Shown in pieces: positions 44,558-52,860 of a stretch of DNA of 64,000 bases. Numbering within the stretch: the stretch's first letter is position 1; the number at the start of each line of letters is the position of its first letter. Both the position numbers and the translations under genes were made by a program. The DNA is taken from positions 172,594-236,593 of the forward strand of contig CAWFYS010000008.1 in assembly GCA_963820075.1 (NCBI GenBank), read 5' to 3'. Below the pieces are notes generated by a model. The model made no database searches, was not told where the DNA came from, and saw only the letters and a list, made by a program, of their open reading frames with translations. Origin of the DNA: Kumtagia sp963820075 (GTDB taxonomy: Bacteria > Pseudomonadota > Alphaproteobacteria > Rhizobiales > Rhizobiaceae).

Positions 44558-44803
44558 CTACGTTGCCCCTCTCTGTCCTGCCGGACATCTCCCCCACAAG
44601 GGGGGAGATATGACTGCCGCCATTGCCTTCGCCAATCTACAGCGCTGCAGGGGAAGCGACGGCATCGAAGCTGCCAATCTCCCCCCTTGTGGGGGAGATG
44701 TCCGGCAGGACAGAGAGGGGCAACGTAGAGCGGGGGCGCGACTGGTAGCGACGGCATCGACGCTGCCAATCTCCCCCCTTGTGGGGGTCGGCAGGATAGA
44801 GAG
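44558..44803. repeat. 52-bp perfect inverted repeat plus a third arm, between hisS and hisZ
   Basis: 44558-44609 and 44677-44728 are perfect 52-bp inverted repeats (start CTACGTTGCCCCTCTCTGTC), separated by 67 bases. Each arm contains its own hairpin TCTCCCCC/GGGGGAGA. A third, slightly degraded copy of the right arm lies at 44757-44803 in direct orientation, preceded by the same GACGGCATCGA(A/C)GCTGCCAA. It fills the hisS-hisZ gap and would fold into a very stable RNA structure. Confidence 0.85.
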
Positions 44804-44821
44804 CGCGAAGGAACGCGGCCT

Positions 44822-46410
44822 CTATCGACCACGGCCGTTCTCTTCACGCCGCGAAGCCAGGACCTTGCGCACCGCCTCGACCAGTTCGCCCTCGGGAACC
44901 GAAAACTGCGCCGGGCGGCCTTCGCGCCAGGCGGTGTTGTCGGTGATTTTTTCGGCCAGCCGCGCACCCTCGGCCAGATCCTTTATCTGCACCTCGCCCT
45001 TCGCGCGTTCGTCGCCGCCCTGAATGACGACGCACGGGCTGCCGCGCCGGTCGGCATATTTCATCTGCGCCTTCATGCCGGCGCCGCCGAGATACATTTC
45101 GGCGCGGATCTCAGCCTGCCGCAGCGCGCCGACCATCTTCTGGTAGCGCCCGAGGCTGTCCGTGTCCCTGTCCATCACCAGCACGACGACCGGCCCGACC
45201 ACATCGGACGTATCGAGCTTGCCGAGATTCTTCAGCGCCGTCATCAGCCGCGACACGCCGATCGAAAAGCCCGTCGCCGGCACCGGCTCGCCGCGGAAGC
45301 GCGAGACCAGCCCGTCATAGCGCCCGCCGCCGCCGACCGAGCCGAAGCGCACGATCTGGCCTTCGTCATTCGGGATTTCGGCGAGCAGTTCGGCCTCGTA
45401 GACCGGGCCGGTATAGTATTCGAGGCCGCGCACGACGGAGGGGTCAATCATGACGCGATCCACGCCATAGCCAGCCGCACGGCAGATGGTCGAATGCTGC
45501 TTCGAGTTCTGTCACGCCCTCGATCGCCGATCTGTTGGAACTCAGCAACTGCATCCCTCCGATCGAGAGTGCATCCTCGGAGTCCTGAACGTCTGCTCTC
45601 TGACGAGTCGATAGTCGGCGTGAGCGCACCGACGCTTGTCAGATCGCTGCGACTTGCTCGAACGCAGTGGACAAGGTCGCCTGCAACTCTGCCGCCTCAT
45701 CCAACCCCGCGCCCTTGGTAAAATCGCCCTCGCCTTCCTTGCCGCCGTCCCAGCGGCCCGGTCCGAGCAGCAGGCGCACGCCCTCCGGCCCGAACTTGTC
45801 CAGCTTGTCGATCGCCCTCAATACGATCAAACGCCGTCCGGCATTCTCCGGTCCGCCCAGCCCGATCGCCTCCAGCACGCCGTCCAGAACCTTGCGGTTG
45901 TTGACCCGGATCACATAATCGCCGCGCTCGATGCCGAGCGCCTCCATGACATCGGCCATCATCATCGCCATTTCGGCGTCGGCGGCCACGCCCGGCGTGC
46001 CGACCGTATCGGCGTCGAACTGCATGAACTGCCGGAAACGCCCCGGCCCCGGCTTCTCGTTGCGGAACACCCAGCCCGAGCGATAGCGAGCGGTACGGCT
46101 TCGGCAGGCGCTCGTAATTCTCGGCGACGAAACGCGCCATCGGCGCGGTGAGGTCATAGCGCAGCGACAGCCACTGCTCGTCGTCGTCCTGGAACGAAAA
46201 CACCCCCTCGTTCGGCCGGTCCTGGTCGGGCAGGAATTTGCCCAGCGCGTCGGTATATTCGATCAGCGGCTGGTCCGCCGGCTCGAAACCGTAGAGCTCG
46301 TAGACCGCGCGGATCTTGGCCATCATCTGCTCGACGGCGCGGATGTCGTCCGGAAAGCGGTCGGCAAACCCGCGCGGCAGGCGCGCTCTCGTCTTTTCCG
46401 TGGTCGTCAT
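44822..46410 (-). pseudogene. hisS: Histidyl-tRNA synthetase, multiply frameshifted
   Basis: Three pieces make one class II HisRS. N-terminal: RLPRGFADRFPDDIRAVEQM and LSLRYDLTAPMARFVAENYE (motif 2 entry). Middle: GWVFRNEKPGPGRFRQFMQF, continuing to the DFTKGAGLDEA region. C-terminal: IDPSVVRGLEYYTGPVYEAE, FGSVGGGGRYDGLVSRF (motif 3 area), then the anticodon domain to the end. Breaks are near 46085, about 45640 and about 45490. HisRS is essential, so a true lesion is implausible unless a second copy exists; sequencing error is the preferred reading. Confidence 0.88.
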
Positions 46411-46492
46411 GCTGGGTCCCGGTTCGCTGTCGCTCTAGATTCGCTGCGGCGGTCGTTTCGGCCGGCGCGCATCGGGCGCCTCGCTGGACACG

Positions 46493-46620
46493 CCTGAACT
46501 CAGGTTAACGGATCGTCATTCGACCCCTCTCCGGCCGCTTCGCGGCCACTCTCGGGAGAGGTGGCCGCGCATCGGCCGGCGCGGCGAGACTTCACTTTTC
46601 GTTAACCCGGATTCGGGCGG
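46493..46620. repeat. Dispersed repeat, family 2, copy D
   Basis: CCTGAACTCAGGTTAACGGA at one end and CGTTAACCCGGATTCGGGCG at the other, with an internal hairpin CCGGCCGCTTCGCGGCC. It lies upstream of hisS on its minus strand and just before the small membrane gene. Confidence 0.65.
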
Positions 46621-46794
46621 CATCGTTAACCATTGCGGCAGCAAATGCCTCGGCTGCGACGCTGCACCGCCATAAACCGGCCCGATTTCCGCACCGCATC
46701 CAAACATAAACGGAAACAGAACACCGATCGCGCGGCACGGGGCGGATACGCTTGCGTGCGAAAACGTGCAATCGCAACATGGAAGCCACGATTA

Positions 46795-47025
46795 ATGTCC
46801 GCCCTCGTCCGCAACCCTGCCGCAGACCGCGACGTTCCGGCGCGCTCGGGCGACGAGCTATGGACCTTCGGCGGCTTCAGCCCGGATGCCGACAAGATCG
46901 GTTCCGCCGACCGGTTCGGCGGCGCGATGCTCACCATGCTGCTGGTTCTGTACCCGGCGATTGCCTCGGCGGCAATCGTGGTTGCCGCGATACTTTCGCT
47001 GCAAGGCGCTGATTTCACTCTCTGA
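46795..47025 (+). CDS. Small single-pass membrane protein (76 aa)
   Basis: Unrecognised. A polar N-terminus (SALVRNPAADRDVPARSGDE) is followed by LWTFGGFSPDADKIGSADRF and one long hydrophobic helix (MLTMLLVLYPAIASAAIVVA). The ribosome site is weak (GGAAG eleven bases before ATG). It lies 104 bases before the Tlde1-like gene on the same strand and could be its partner or be unrelated. Codon use is consistent with a real, small gene. Confidence 0.5.
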   Translation: MSALVRNPAADRDVPARSGDELWTFGGFSPDADKIGSADRFGGAMLTMLLVLYPAIASAAIVVAAILSLQGADFTL

Positions 47026-47129
47026 ATTCCAGGCCCGCAAGGGCTGGCGCAAGCTTTTGTCTGATCTCTCGGCCGGCGCAATCTTGGCGCGCCGTGGCCT
47101 GGTTCGTGAAGAAAGCGGGGTGCCTGTTC

Positions 47130-47642
47130 ATGGATGATCGTTACAAAGCCGATCGCGGCGAACCTACGGGCCCCAACTGCGGCGTTGCGAGCCTGCTGTT
47201 TGACGGCTCCGACTTGATACTGTTTGCAGGGTCGGCTTCAAGCGGGGCGATCACCAAGTCATGGACAGCTCGATCCGGCCAGAAGACGGCGTTCAAATTC
47301 GAATATTCGGGGCCGCATCAGCTGATCCCCGATTTTGGGCCGATACCGGAAGGTGCGTATTGGATCCAACCTGCGCAGATGGAGCAGGTCGTTGTTGAGA
47401 GCAACTCGTGGGGAGAGACGCGCATTATTATTCACCCGCGCACATTCACCAAAACGTTTGGGCGAGGCGGCTTCTTCATTCACGGCGGCCGGCAATTTGG
47501 AAGCGCCGGCTGCATAGACCTTGCTGACGGGATGGTCGACTTCACAAAAGCGATGGAGTTATTTTCCGATCCTGTGCGTCCAAATCCATGCACGATCGCC
47601 TTGACGGTCAAATACGCGCAGTCAACCGTCAGCGCCCCCTGA
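47130..47642 (+). CDS. Tlde1/DUF2778-like L,D-transpeptidase-fold protein
   Basis: 170 residues from ATG at 47130; a GTG at 47094 would add twelve. The core FKFEYSGPHQLIPDFGPIPE and the catalytic-type FFIHGGRQFGSAGCIDLADG with His and Cys match DUF2778/Tlde1, an L,D-transpeptidase-related fold. Salmonella Tlde1 is a type VI-secreted toxin acting on peptidoglycan, but no secretion system is in this window and there is no signal peptide, so a toxin role is only a possibility. AT content is noticeably higher than in its neighbours, hinting at acquisition. Confidence 0.75.
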   Translation: MDDRYKADRGEPTGPNCGVASLLFDGSDLILFAGSASSGAITKSWTARSGQKTAFKFEYSGPHQLIPDFGPIPEGAYWIQPAQMEQVVVESNSWGETRIIIHPRTFTKTFGRGGFFIHGGRQFGSAGCIDLADGMVDFTKAMELFSDPVRPNPCTIALTVKYAQSTVSAP

Positions 47643-47671
47643 TCTCAGAACCGATTGTCCGGATAGGCGCC

Positions 47672-48301
47672 TCAGCGCGGCCGCTTGAATGCAGCGCGCT
47701 CGCGCTCGATCACCTCGCGGCAGTGGCAGCCCTCGATGTGGTCGTTGACCAGGCCCATCGCCTGCATGAAGGCATATACCGTGGTCGGGCCGACGAAACT
47801 CCAGCCGCGCTTCTTCAATTCCTTCGAGATCAGCGTCGAGGTTTCGGTCTTGGCGAGCGTGGCGAGGGTGGTCCGGTCGAGCGTCGGCGGCCGCTGGCCG
47901 GCGCTCGGCTCGAACCGCCAGAACCAGGCGGCCAGCGAGCCGGCCTCCGCAATCAGTTCCTTGGCCCGGCGCGCATTGTTGATGGTCGACTCGATCTTGC
48001 CGCGATGGCGCACGATGCCGGCGTCCTGCAGCAGGCGCTCGACATCCTCCGCGCCGAAGTCCGCAACCTTGTCGAAATCGAATCCGGCGAAGGCGGCGCG
48101 AAAATTCTCGCGCTTGCGCAGGATCGTCAGCCACGACAGGCCGGACTGGAAACCCTCAAGGCAGATTTTCTCGAACAGGCGGCGGTCGTCGGTCACGGGG
48201 CGGCCCCATTCATTGTCGTGGTAGCGGCGATAGTCCTCCTGGTCGCCCGCCCAGAAGCAGCGCGTCACGCCGTCCGCCCCCTCGATCAGTCCCGTTGTCA
48301 T
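47672..48301 (-). CDS. tag: DNA-3-methyladenine glycosylase I
   Basis: 209 residues. Tag removes 3-methyladenine from alkylated DNA. Diagnostic segments are RCFWAGDQEDYRRYHDNEWG, LFEKICLEGFQSGLSWLTIL (helix-hairpin region), RKRENFRAAFAGFD and the C-terminal CHCREVIE zinc-binding residues that, with the N-terminal Cys and a His, bind zinc in Tag. GAGGG precedes the ATG at 48301; an upstream in-frame ATG would add six residues. Convergent with the Tlde1-like gene. Confidence 0.95.
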   Translation of the reverse strand: MTTGLIEGADGVTRCFWAGDQEDYRRYHDNEWGRPVTDDRRLFEKICLEGFQSGLSWLTILRKRENFRAAFAGFDFDKVADFGAEDVERLLQDAGIVRHRGKIESTINNARRAKELIAEAGSLAAWFWRFEPSAGQRPPTLDRTTLATLAKTETSTLISKELKKRGWSFVGPTTVYAFMQAMGLVNDHIEGCHCREVIERERAAFKRPR

Positions 48302-48322
48302 GCGGCCCTCTTGCTCCATCCG

Positions 48323-48427
48323 CTAAAGCAAGTCCCGCCCTGTTCCGGAATCGGGTGATTGCTTCAACTCTTTGTTTTTGCATCGCTTTTTCCGAAAACC
48401 AGTGTCCACTTTTCGGCGCGATGCCTT
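48323..48427. repeat. Dispersed repeat, family 3, copy B
   Basis: Reverse complement of the 9002-9100 element: GCATCGCTTTTTCCGAAAAC and CACTTTTCGGCGCGATGCCT read opposite to copy A. It lies between tag and the L,D-transpeptidase gene. Confidence 0.7.
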
Positions 48428-48630
48428 AATGCGGTTCCAGGCACGTTCACCGCGCCTTTACCAGTTTGCTAAACCATCCGGTAACCATACCAAAAGCTTT
48501 ATGAGAACTCCGGCACTTTAATCCAATCCCATTTACCATTCGGTTTCCGGTAGCCGTCACGCTCCTGATAGGACCGGGTCAGAGTTTGTCCCGTCGCAAC
48601 AGCAATATCGCGAGCAGTTGACGAGTACGC

Positions 48631-49416
48631 ATGATGAAAAGCAGTTTCCTCTTCGTGGTGGCGGCCGCGGCGGCGGCGCTCACCGCCTTGCCCGCCGGCG
48701 CGGACCAGCGTTACGGCGAACGCCCGCCGGTGGTCGTCAGTCCGGAGCTTACCGCGCCCTGGGTGATGCAGCTCGGCCATAAGCCCGGCCGAAAGGCCGT
48801 TCCGCGCGCGTCGACCTACGCGAGCCGCATGCTGAACGGCCTGCAGCATTTGGGCACGGGCGAGGCTTCGCGGACACACCCTGCCGCGCGGCGGCAGGGA
48901 TTCGGCCTCTTCAGGCGCGCCGCCGCGCCAGCACCCCAGAAGCAGATCCAGCCGCGACTGGATCCGGTCTACCTGCCGCAACAGGTGGACTACACCGGCT
49001 CCGAAAAGCCCGGCACGATCGTCATCCATTCGGCCTCGAAATTCCTCTATCTGGTCCAGCCCGGCGGCAAGGCGAGGCGCTACGGCGTCGGCGTCGGCGA
49101 GGAAGGCATGACCTGGACGGGCACCGAGAAGATCACGATGAAGCGGGAATGGCCGGAATGGCGACCGCCGGGGGAGATGATCGAGCGCGAACGCGCCAAA
49201 GGCCGCGTCCTGCCGGCCCACATGGAGGGCGGGCAGCCCAATCCGCTCGGCGCGCGCGCCATGTATCTCGGCTCGACGCTCTACCGCATCCACGGCACCA
49301 ACGCGCCATGGACGATCGGCACCAACGTCTCGTCCGGCTGCATCCGGCTGCGCAACGAGGACGTGGTCGATCTCTACGAGCGAGTGAGCGTCGGCACCAC
49401 GGTTGTCGTGATGTAA
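48631..49416 (+). CDS. L,D-transpeptidase (YkuD), Sec-exported
   Basis: 261 residues. Sec signal peptide (FLFVVAAAAAALTALPAGA) and a basic Pro-rich linker of ~90 residues precede the YkuD domain (about 125-258). Catalytic His is in YRIHGTNAPW and Cys in NVSSGCIRLRNEDVVDLY; the MEGGQPNPLGARAMYLG segment is typical of rhizobial members. The role is periplasmic 3-3 cross-linking of peptidoglycan or attachment of envelope proteins. Start uses the first of two ATGs. Paralogue of the gene at 22974, differing in export route. Confidence 0.92.
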   Translation: MMKSSFLFVVAAAAAALTALPAGADQRYGERPPVVVSPELTAPWVMQLGHKPGRKAVPRASTYASRMLNGLQHLGTGEASRTHPAARRQGFGLFRRAAAPAPQKQIQPRLDPVYLPQQVDYTGSEKPGTIVIHSASKFLYLVQPGGKARRYGVGVGEEGMTWTGTEKITMKREWPEWRPPGEMIERERAKGRVLPAHMEGGQPNPLGARAMYLGSTLYRIHGTNAPWTIGTNVSSGCIRLRNEDVVDLYERVSVGTTVVVM

Positions 49417-49653
49417 TGCAACCGGACGGCCCGACGGGGGCCGCTTTCCGACCGGGGAGCAAGGGCGGCGCGGGCGACCGCGCTGCCCTCTCGCATTGCC
49501 GGCAACCGACTTCCCACAGCCTGTTGAGAGTGAGGACGGGCGAGCCGAAAATGACGGTTTTCGAGAACCGGAGCGGATTGGCTCATGATATGAGCAGCGG
49601 AAGCGAAGAAAACCGGCATTTGCGGGCCACCATAGCCTGAATGGCGACCGGCC
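49417..49653. other. Intergenic gap between convergent L,D-transpeptidase and glcF genes
   Basis: 237 bases with no supported gene. A 29-codon frame (49551-49640) lacks a ribosome site and homology. No strong terminator was recognised. Confidence 0.4.
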
Positions 49654-50955
49654 TCAGCCGATCCCCTTCGGCCGCTCGCCACCATACGCCCAGTCGAGCA
49701 GCATCACCGTGTGCACCACCGGCAGCCTGGCGGCCGAGGCGATCTGCGTGATGCAGCCGATATTGCCGGTCGCGACCGCGTCGGCCCCGGTGGCGGCGAT
49801 GTTCCTCACCTTGCGGTCGCGCAGCTTCGCCGAAATCTCCGGCTGCAGAATATTGTAGGTGCCGGCCGAGCCGCAGCACAAATGCCCCTCGCGCGGCTCC
49901 TTTACCGTGAAGCCGGCGCGCGCCAGAAGCTCCTTCGGCTGGCGCGTAATCCTCTGGCCGTGCTGCATGGAGCAGGCGGAGTGGTAGGCGATCGTCATGG
50001 CCGGCTTCACGCTCGGCTCCGGCAGGTCGAGCGTGGCCAGATATTCCGTGATGTCCTTGGCCAGCGCGGACACGCGCGCCGCCTTCTCGGCATAGGCCGG
50101 ATCGAGCCGCAGCATGAAGCCATAGTCCTTGATCGTCGTGCCGCAGCCGGATGCCGTGATGACGACCGCGTCCAGCCCGCCGCGCTCGATTTCGCGGCAC
50201 CAGGCGTCGACGTTCCGGCGCGCCGCGGCGAGCGCGGCGTGCTCCTTTCCCATATGGTGGACCAGCGCGCCGCAGCACGCTTCGCCTGCCGGCACGACCA
50301 CCTCGACGCCGAGCCGGGTGAGCAGGCGAACCGTCGCCTCGTTGATGCCAGGGTCAAGCACCGACTGCGCGCAGCCGGTGAGCAGTGCGACCCGGCCCCG
50401 CCGATTGCCCTGCGGCGGGTAACTGCCGGGCCTCGAGACCGGTGACGAAGCCGGCACGGAGCCGGGCGCCAGCTTCAGCATCGCCGTCAGCGGCTTCAGC
50501 GCCGGCACACGCGCCAGAAGGCCGGCGAAGGGCCGGCCGAGAGCCGCCAGTTTCAACGCGGCGCGGAAACGGCCGGGATAGGGCAGCGTGAACGCCAGCA
50601 GCGCGCGGATTGCGCGGTCGGCCAGCGGCCGGCGATATGTCTTGTCGATGTGAACGCGCGCATGGTCGACCAGATGCATGTAGTTCACGCCGGACGGGCA
50701 GGTCGTCATGCAGGACAGGCATGACAGGCAGCGGTCGATATGGGTGACGATCTCCCGGTCGGCCGGCCGGCCGTTCTCCAGCATGTCCTTGATCAGGTAG
50801 ATGCGCCCGCGCGGCGAATCCAGTTCGTTGCCGAGCGTCACATAGGTCGGGCAGGTGGCGGTGCAGAAGCCGCAATGCACGCATTTGCGCAGGATTTTCT
50901 CCGATTCCGCGACATGCGGGTCGGCGAGCTGGGCGGGGGTGAAGGTGGTTTGCAT
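49654..50955 (-). CDS. glcF: Glycolate oxidase iron-sulfur subunit
   Basis: 433 residues. Two ferredoxin-like clusters are at the N-terminus: CVHCGFCTATCPTY and CLSCLSCMTTCPSG. Two CCG domains follow (TGCAQSVLDPGINEATVRLL with EACCGALVHHMG; and SACSMQHGQRIT with HLCCGSAGTYNI). GlcF passes electrons from the GlcD/GlcE flavoproteins to the respiratory chain during glycolate oxidation to glyoxylate. It is the last gene of the minus-strand glcD-(DUF559)-glcE-glcF cluster, 45 bases after glcE. Confidence 0.95.
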   Translation of the reverse strand: MQTTFTPAQLADPHVAESEKILRKCVHCGFCTATCPTYVTLGNELDSPRGRIYLIKDMLENGRPADREIVTHIDRCLSCLSCMTTCPSGVNYMHLVDHARVHIDKTYRRPLADRAIRALLAFTLPYPGRFRAALKLAALGRPFAGLLARVPALKPLTAMLKLAPGSVPASSPVSRPGSYPPQGNRRGRVALLTGCAQSVLDPGINEATVRLLTRLGVEVVVPAGEACCGALVHHMGKEHAALAAARRNVDAWCREIERGGLDAVVITASGCGTTIKDYGFMLRLDPAYAEKAARVSALAKDITEYLATLDLPEPSVKPAMTIAYHSACSMQHGQRITRQPKELLARAGFTVKEPREGHLCCGSAGTYNILQPEISAKLRDRKVRNIAATGADAVATGNIGCITQIASAARLPVVHTVMLLDWAYGGERPKGIG

Positions 50956-51000
50956 GCTTCTATCCTGCGGCGCGGTGGATCAGGGCCTGCGGTTGCAGCG

Positions 51001-52200
51001 TCATCCCGGCATCCGTCCCGGATTGAGAATGCCCTTCGGGTCGAACTCGCTTTTCAGCCGCGCCGACAGCGCCGCAAGCGCGGCCGGCTGCGGCTCGAAC
51101 ACGGGAATTGCGGCGCGGTCGGCCGGGCTGGCGCGCACAAGCGTTGCGTGGCCCCCGCCGAATTGCCTGATCAGCCCGCGCAGCAGCTCGGCTTCCGGTT
51201 CGCCTTCCATACGCAGCCAGGCGAGCCCGCCCGCCCAGTCGTAATAGGCGTCCGCCGCCGTTTCCATGCGAAGCGCCAGCACCAGCCGATGCGCCTCGCT
51301 CGGCGCCGTCGAGACACGCCAGACCGGCTTCTCGGTCCCGTCGGCGAAAGGCTCGCAGTCACGGATGGCCTGCCAGAGCCGTTTCGACTCCTCACCGGAA
51401 ATCTCCGTCACGCCGTTTCGCCCAAACGCCTCCTTCAATTGGCGGACGCGATAGGCGACCGACGGCCCGAACCCCTCGATGCGCAACAAAGTCGCCGCGC
51501 CGCCCGGCATTTCGCCGCCGATCCGGGCGGCGATTGTCTCCGGCAGATGCGCCGCGCCCGACACTTCCGCCGACGATCCCATCGCGAACGCCATGGCCGC
51601 CGCCGCGGCTTCGTCGGCGAGGCCGGCGAGGACAAGCGTCGTCTCGGTCTCGGCGGCGGGCAGAACCTTGAAGGTCACATCGGTCAAAACCGCCAATGTG
51701 CCCCACGATCCGGCCATGACTTTCGAAAGATCGTAGCCGGTGACGTTCTTCATCACCCGCCCGCCGGATTTGAAGGATTCGCCGCGTCCGGAAACCGCAT
51801 GGATGCCGAGGATGTGATCGCGCGCCGCACCCGCCTTGATGCGCCGCGGCCCGGAAAGGTTGGCGGCGAGCGCGCCGCCGACCGTTCCCCTGCGCGGATC
51901 GCCCCCGAGAAGCGGGCCGTAATCCATCGGCTCGAAGGCGAATTCCTGGCCGTGCTCGGCGAGCAGCCGTTCGATTTCCGCGAGCGGCGTGCCCGCTCTT
52001 GCCGACAGCACCAATTCTTCAGGCTCATAGAGGGTCACACCGGTCAGCCGCGACAGATCGAGCGTATGTTCCGCCTGCTGGGGCCGGCCTATGCCGCGCT
52101 TGGAACCGTGCCCGACGATTTCGAGCGGCGCGCCTTCGGCTGCGGCCCATTGCACGGCGGCCAGCACCTCGTCCGGCGTGGTGGGGGTGAAGGTGGTCAT
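51001..52200 (-). CDS. glcE: Glycolate oxidase FAD-binding subunit
   Basis: 399 residues. A PCMH-type FAD domain is visible from LEIVGHGSKRGIGRP through GGDPRRGTVGGALAANLSGP and VMKNVTGYDLSKVMAGSWGT, and the C-terminus ends with FDPKGILNPGRMPG. GlcE is shorter than GlcD and lacks most of its C-terminal domain. The open frame continues upstream into a dispersed repeat; the ATG at 52200 is chosen where homology begins, although its ribosome site is weak. The DUF559 gene and a repeat separate it from glcD. Confidence 0.92.
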   Translation of the reverse strand: MTTFTPTTPDEVLAAVQWAAAEGAPLEIVGHGSKRGIGRPQQAEHTLDLSRLTGVTLYEPEELVLSARAGTPLAEIERLLAEHGQEFAFEPMDYGPLLGGDPRRGTVGGALAANLSGPRRIKAGAARDHILGIHAVSGRGESFKSGGRVMKNVTGYDLSKVMAGSWGTLAVLTDVTFKVLPAAETETTLVLAGLADEAAAAAMAFAMGSSAEVSGAAHLPETIAARIGGEMPGGAATLLRIEGFGPSVAYRVRQLKEAFGRNGVTEISGEESKRLWQAIRDCEPFADGTEKPVWRVSTAPSEAHRLVLALRMETAADAYYDWAGGLAWLRMEGEPEAELLRGLIRQFGGGHATLVRASPADRAAIPVFEPQPAALAALSARLKSEFDPKGILNPGRMPG

Positions 52201-52280
52201 GGGGCGGAACGCCGAATTGCCGATGGACGCGCCCTGCGTTGCCCCCCACTGTCCTGCCGGACGACGCTCCGGCCGGCGTT

Positions 52281-52338
52281 TCCTCGCCCCCGCGCAGCGG
52301 GGGAGAGGTGCCGAGCGAAGCGAGGCGGAGAGGGGGAG
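52281..52338. repeat. Inverted repeat flank of the DUF559 unit, left copy (family 4)
   Basis: TCCTCGCCCCCGCGCAGCGG followed by GGGAGAGGTGCCGAGCGAAG and a GGCGGAGAGGGGG end. It matches the reverse complement of 52774-52834. Each copy contains its own CCCCC-GGGGG hairpin. It lies between DUF559 and glcE. Confidence 0.7.
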
Positions 52339-52342
52339 ATCA

Positions 52343-52858
52343 TCAGATGTCACCCTTCTTCTCGCTTGAACCAGAAAAAACGAACCTCAGGTCGAAGGCC
52401 TGCGTATCGTTGCTGAGTCTGCCCTCCAGTGCGGATAGAATCGTTTCGCAAACGCTCGCCGGATTCTTGAGCACATCGGCACTCCAGAATCGCAATACCG
52501 AGAATCCTTGGCCACGCATGAATTCGTCCCGGCGCCTGTCGTAGGAACTTTCGGCATGCTGACTGCCATCCAGTTCGACGACCAGCTTCCGGCTCCGGCA
52601 TGCGAAGTCGGCGAAAAATGGCCCTAACGGCATCTGCCGAACGAATTTGCAGGCGCCGAGCCTTTTCGCCTTGAGTTCATTCCACAAGATGGCTTCCGCC
52701 ATGTTGTCGCCGCGACGAAGTTGACGAGCGCGCGCGATGTTTTCAGGCGAGCGCCGGCTTGGTGGATCGGCCGCCCCCCTCTCCGTCTCGGGCTTCGCCC
52801 GAGCCACCTCGCCCCCGCTTTGCGGGGGTGAGGAACCCTCATCCTGAAACGCTGTCAC
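52343..52858 (-). CDS. DUF559 (Vsr/restriction-endonuclease-like fold) protein
   Basis: About 171 residues from a GTG at 52858, two bases after the glcD stop; the N-terminal ~40 residues are encoded by a dispersed repeat, so the real start is uncertain (an ATG at 52702 would cut the first helix). The DUF559 core is clear: ARQLRRGDNMAEAILWNELK, GACKFVRQMPLGPFFADFAC, KLVVELDGSQHAE with the Glu/Asp of a PD-(D/E)xK-type site, and FMRGQGFSVLRFWSADVLKN. DUF559 proteins are predicted nucleases of unknown role. It interrupts the glc operon. Confidence 0.82.
   Translation of the reverse strand: MTAFQDEGSSPPQSGGEVARAKPETERGAADPPSRRSPENIARARQLRRGDNMAEAILWNELKAKRLGACKFVRQMPLGPFFADFACRSRKLVVELDGSQHAESSYDRRRDEFMRGQGFSVLRFWSADVLKNPASVCETILSALEGRLSNDTQAFDLRFVFSGSSEKKGDI
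52774..52834. repeat. Inverted repeat flank of the DUF559 unit, right copy (family 4)
   Basis: CCCCCCTCTCCGTCTCGGGC, then TTCGCCCGAGCCACCTCGCC and CCGCTTTGCGGGGGTGAGGA. Inverted relative to 52281-52338 and overlapping the 5' end of the DUF559 frame, to which it contributes Pro/Ser/Gly-rich codons. Confidence 0.7.
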
Positions 52859-52860
52859 GC

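Noticed and set aside
49551..49640. 29-codon frame after the L,D-transpeptidase gene
   Set aside because: No ribosome site, no homology, placed in a convergent gap.
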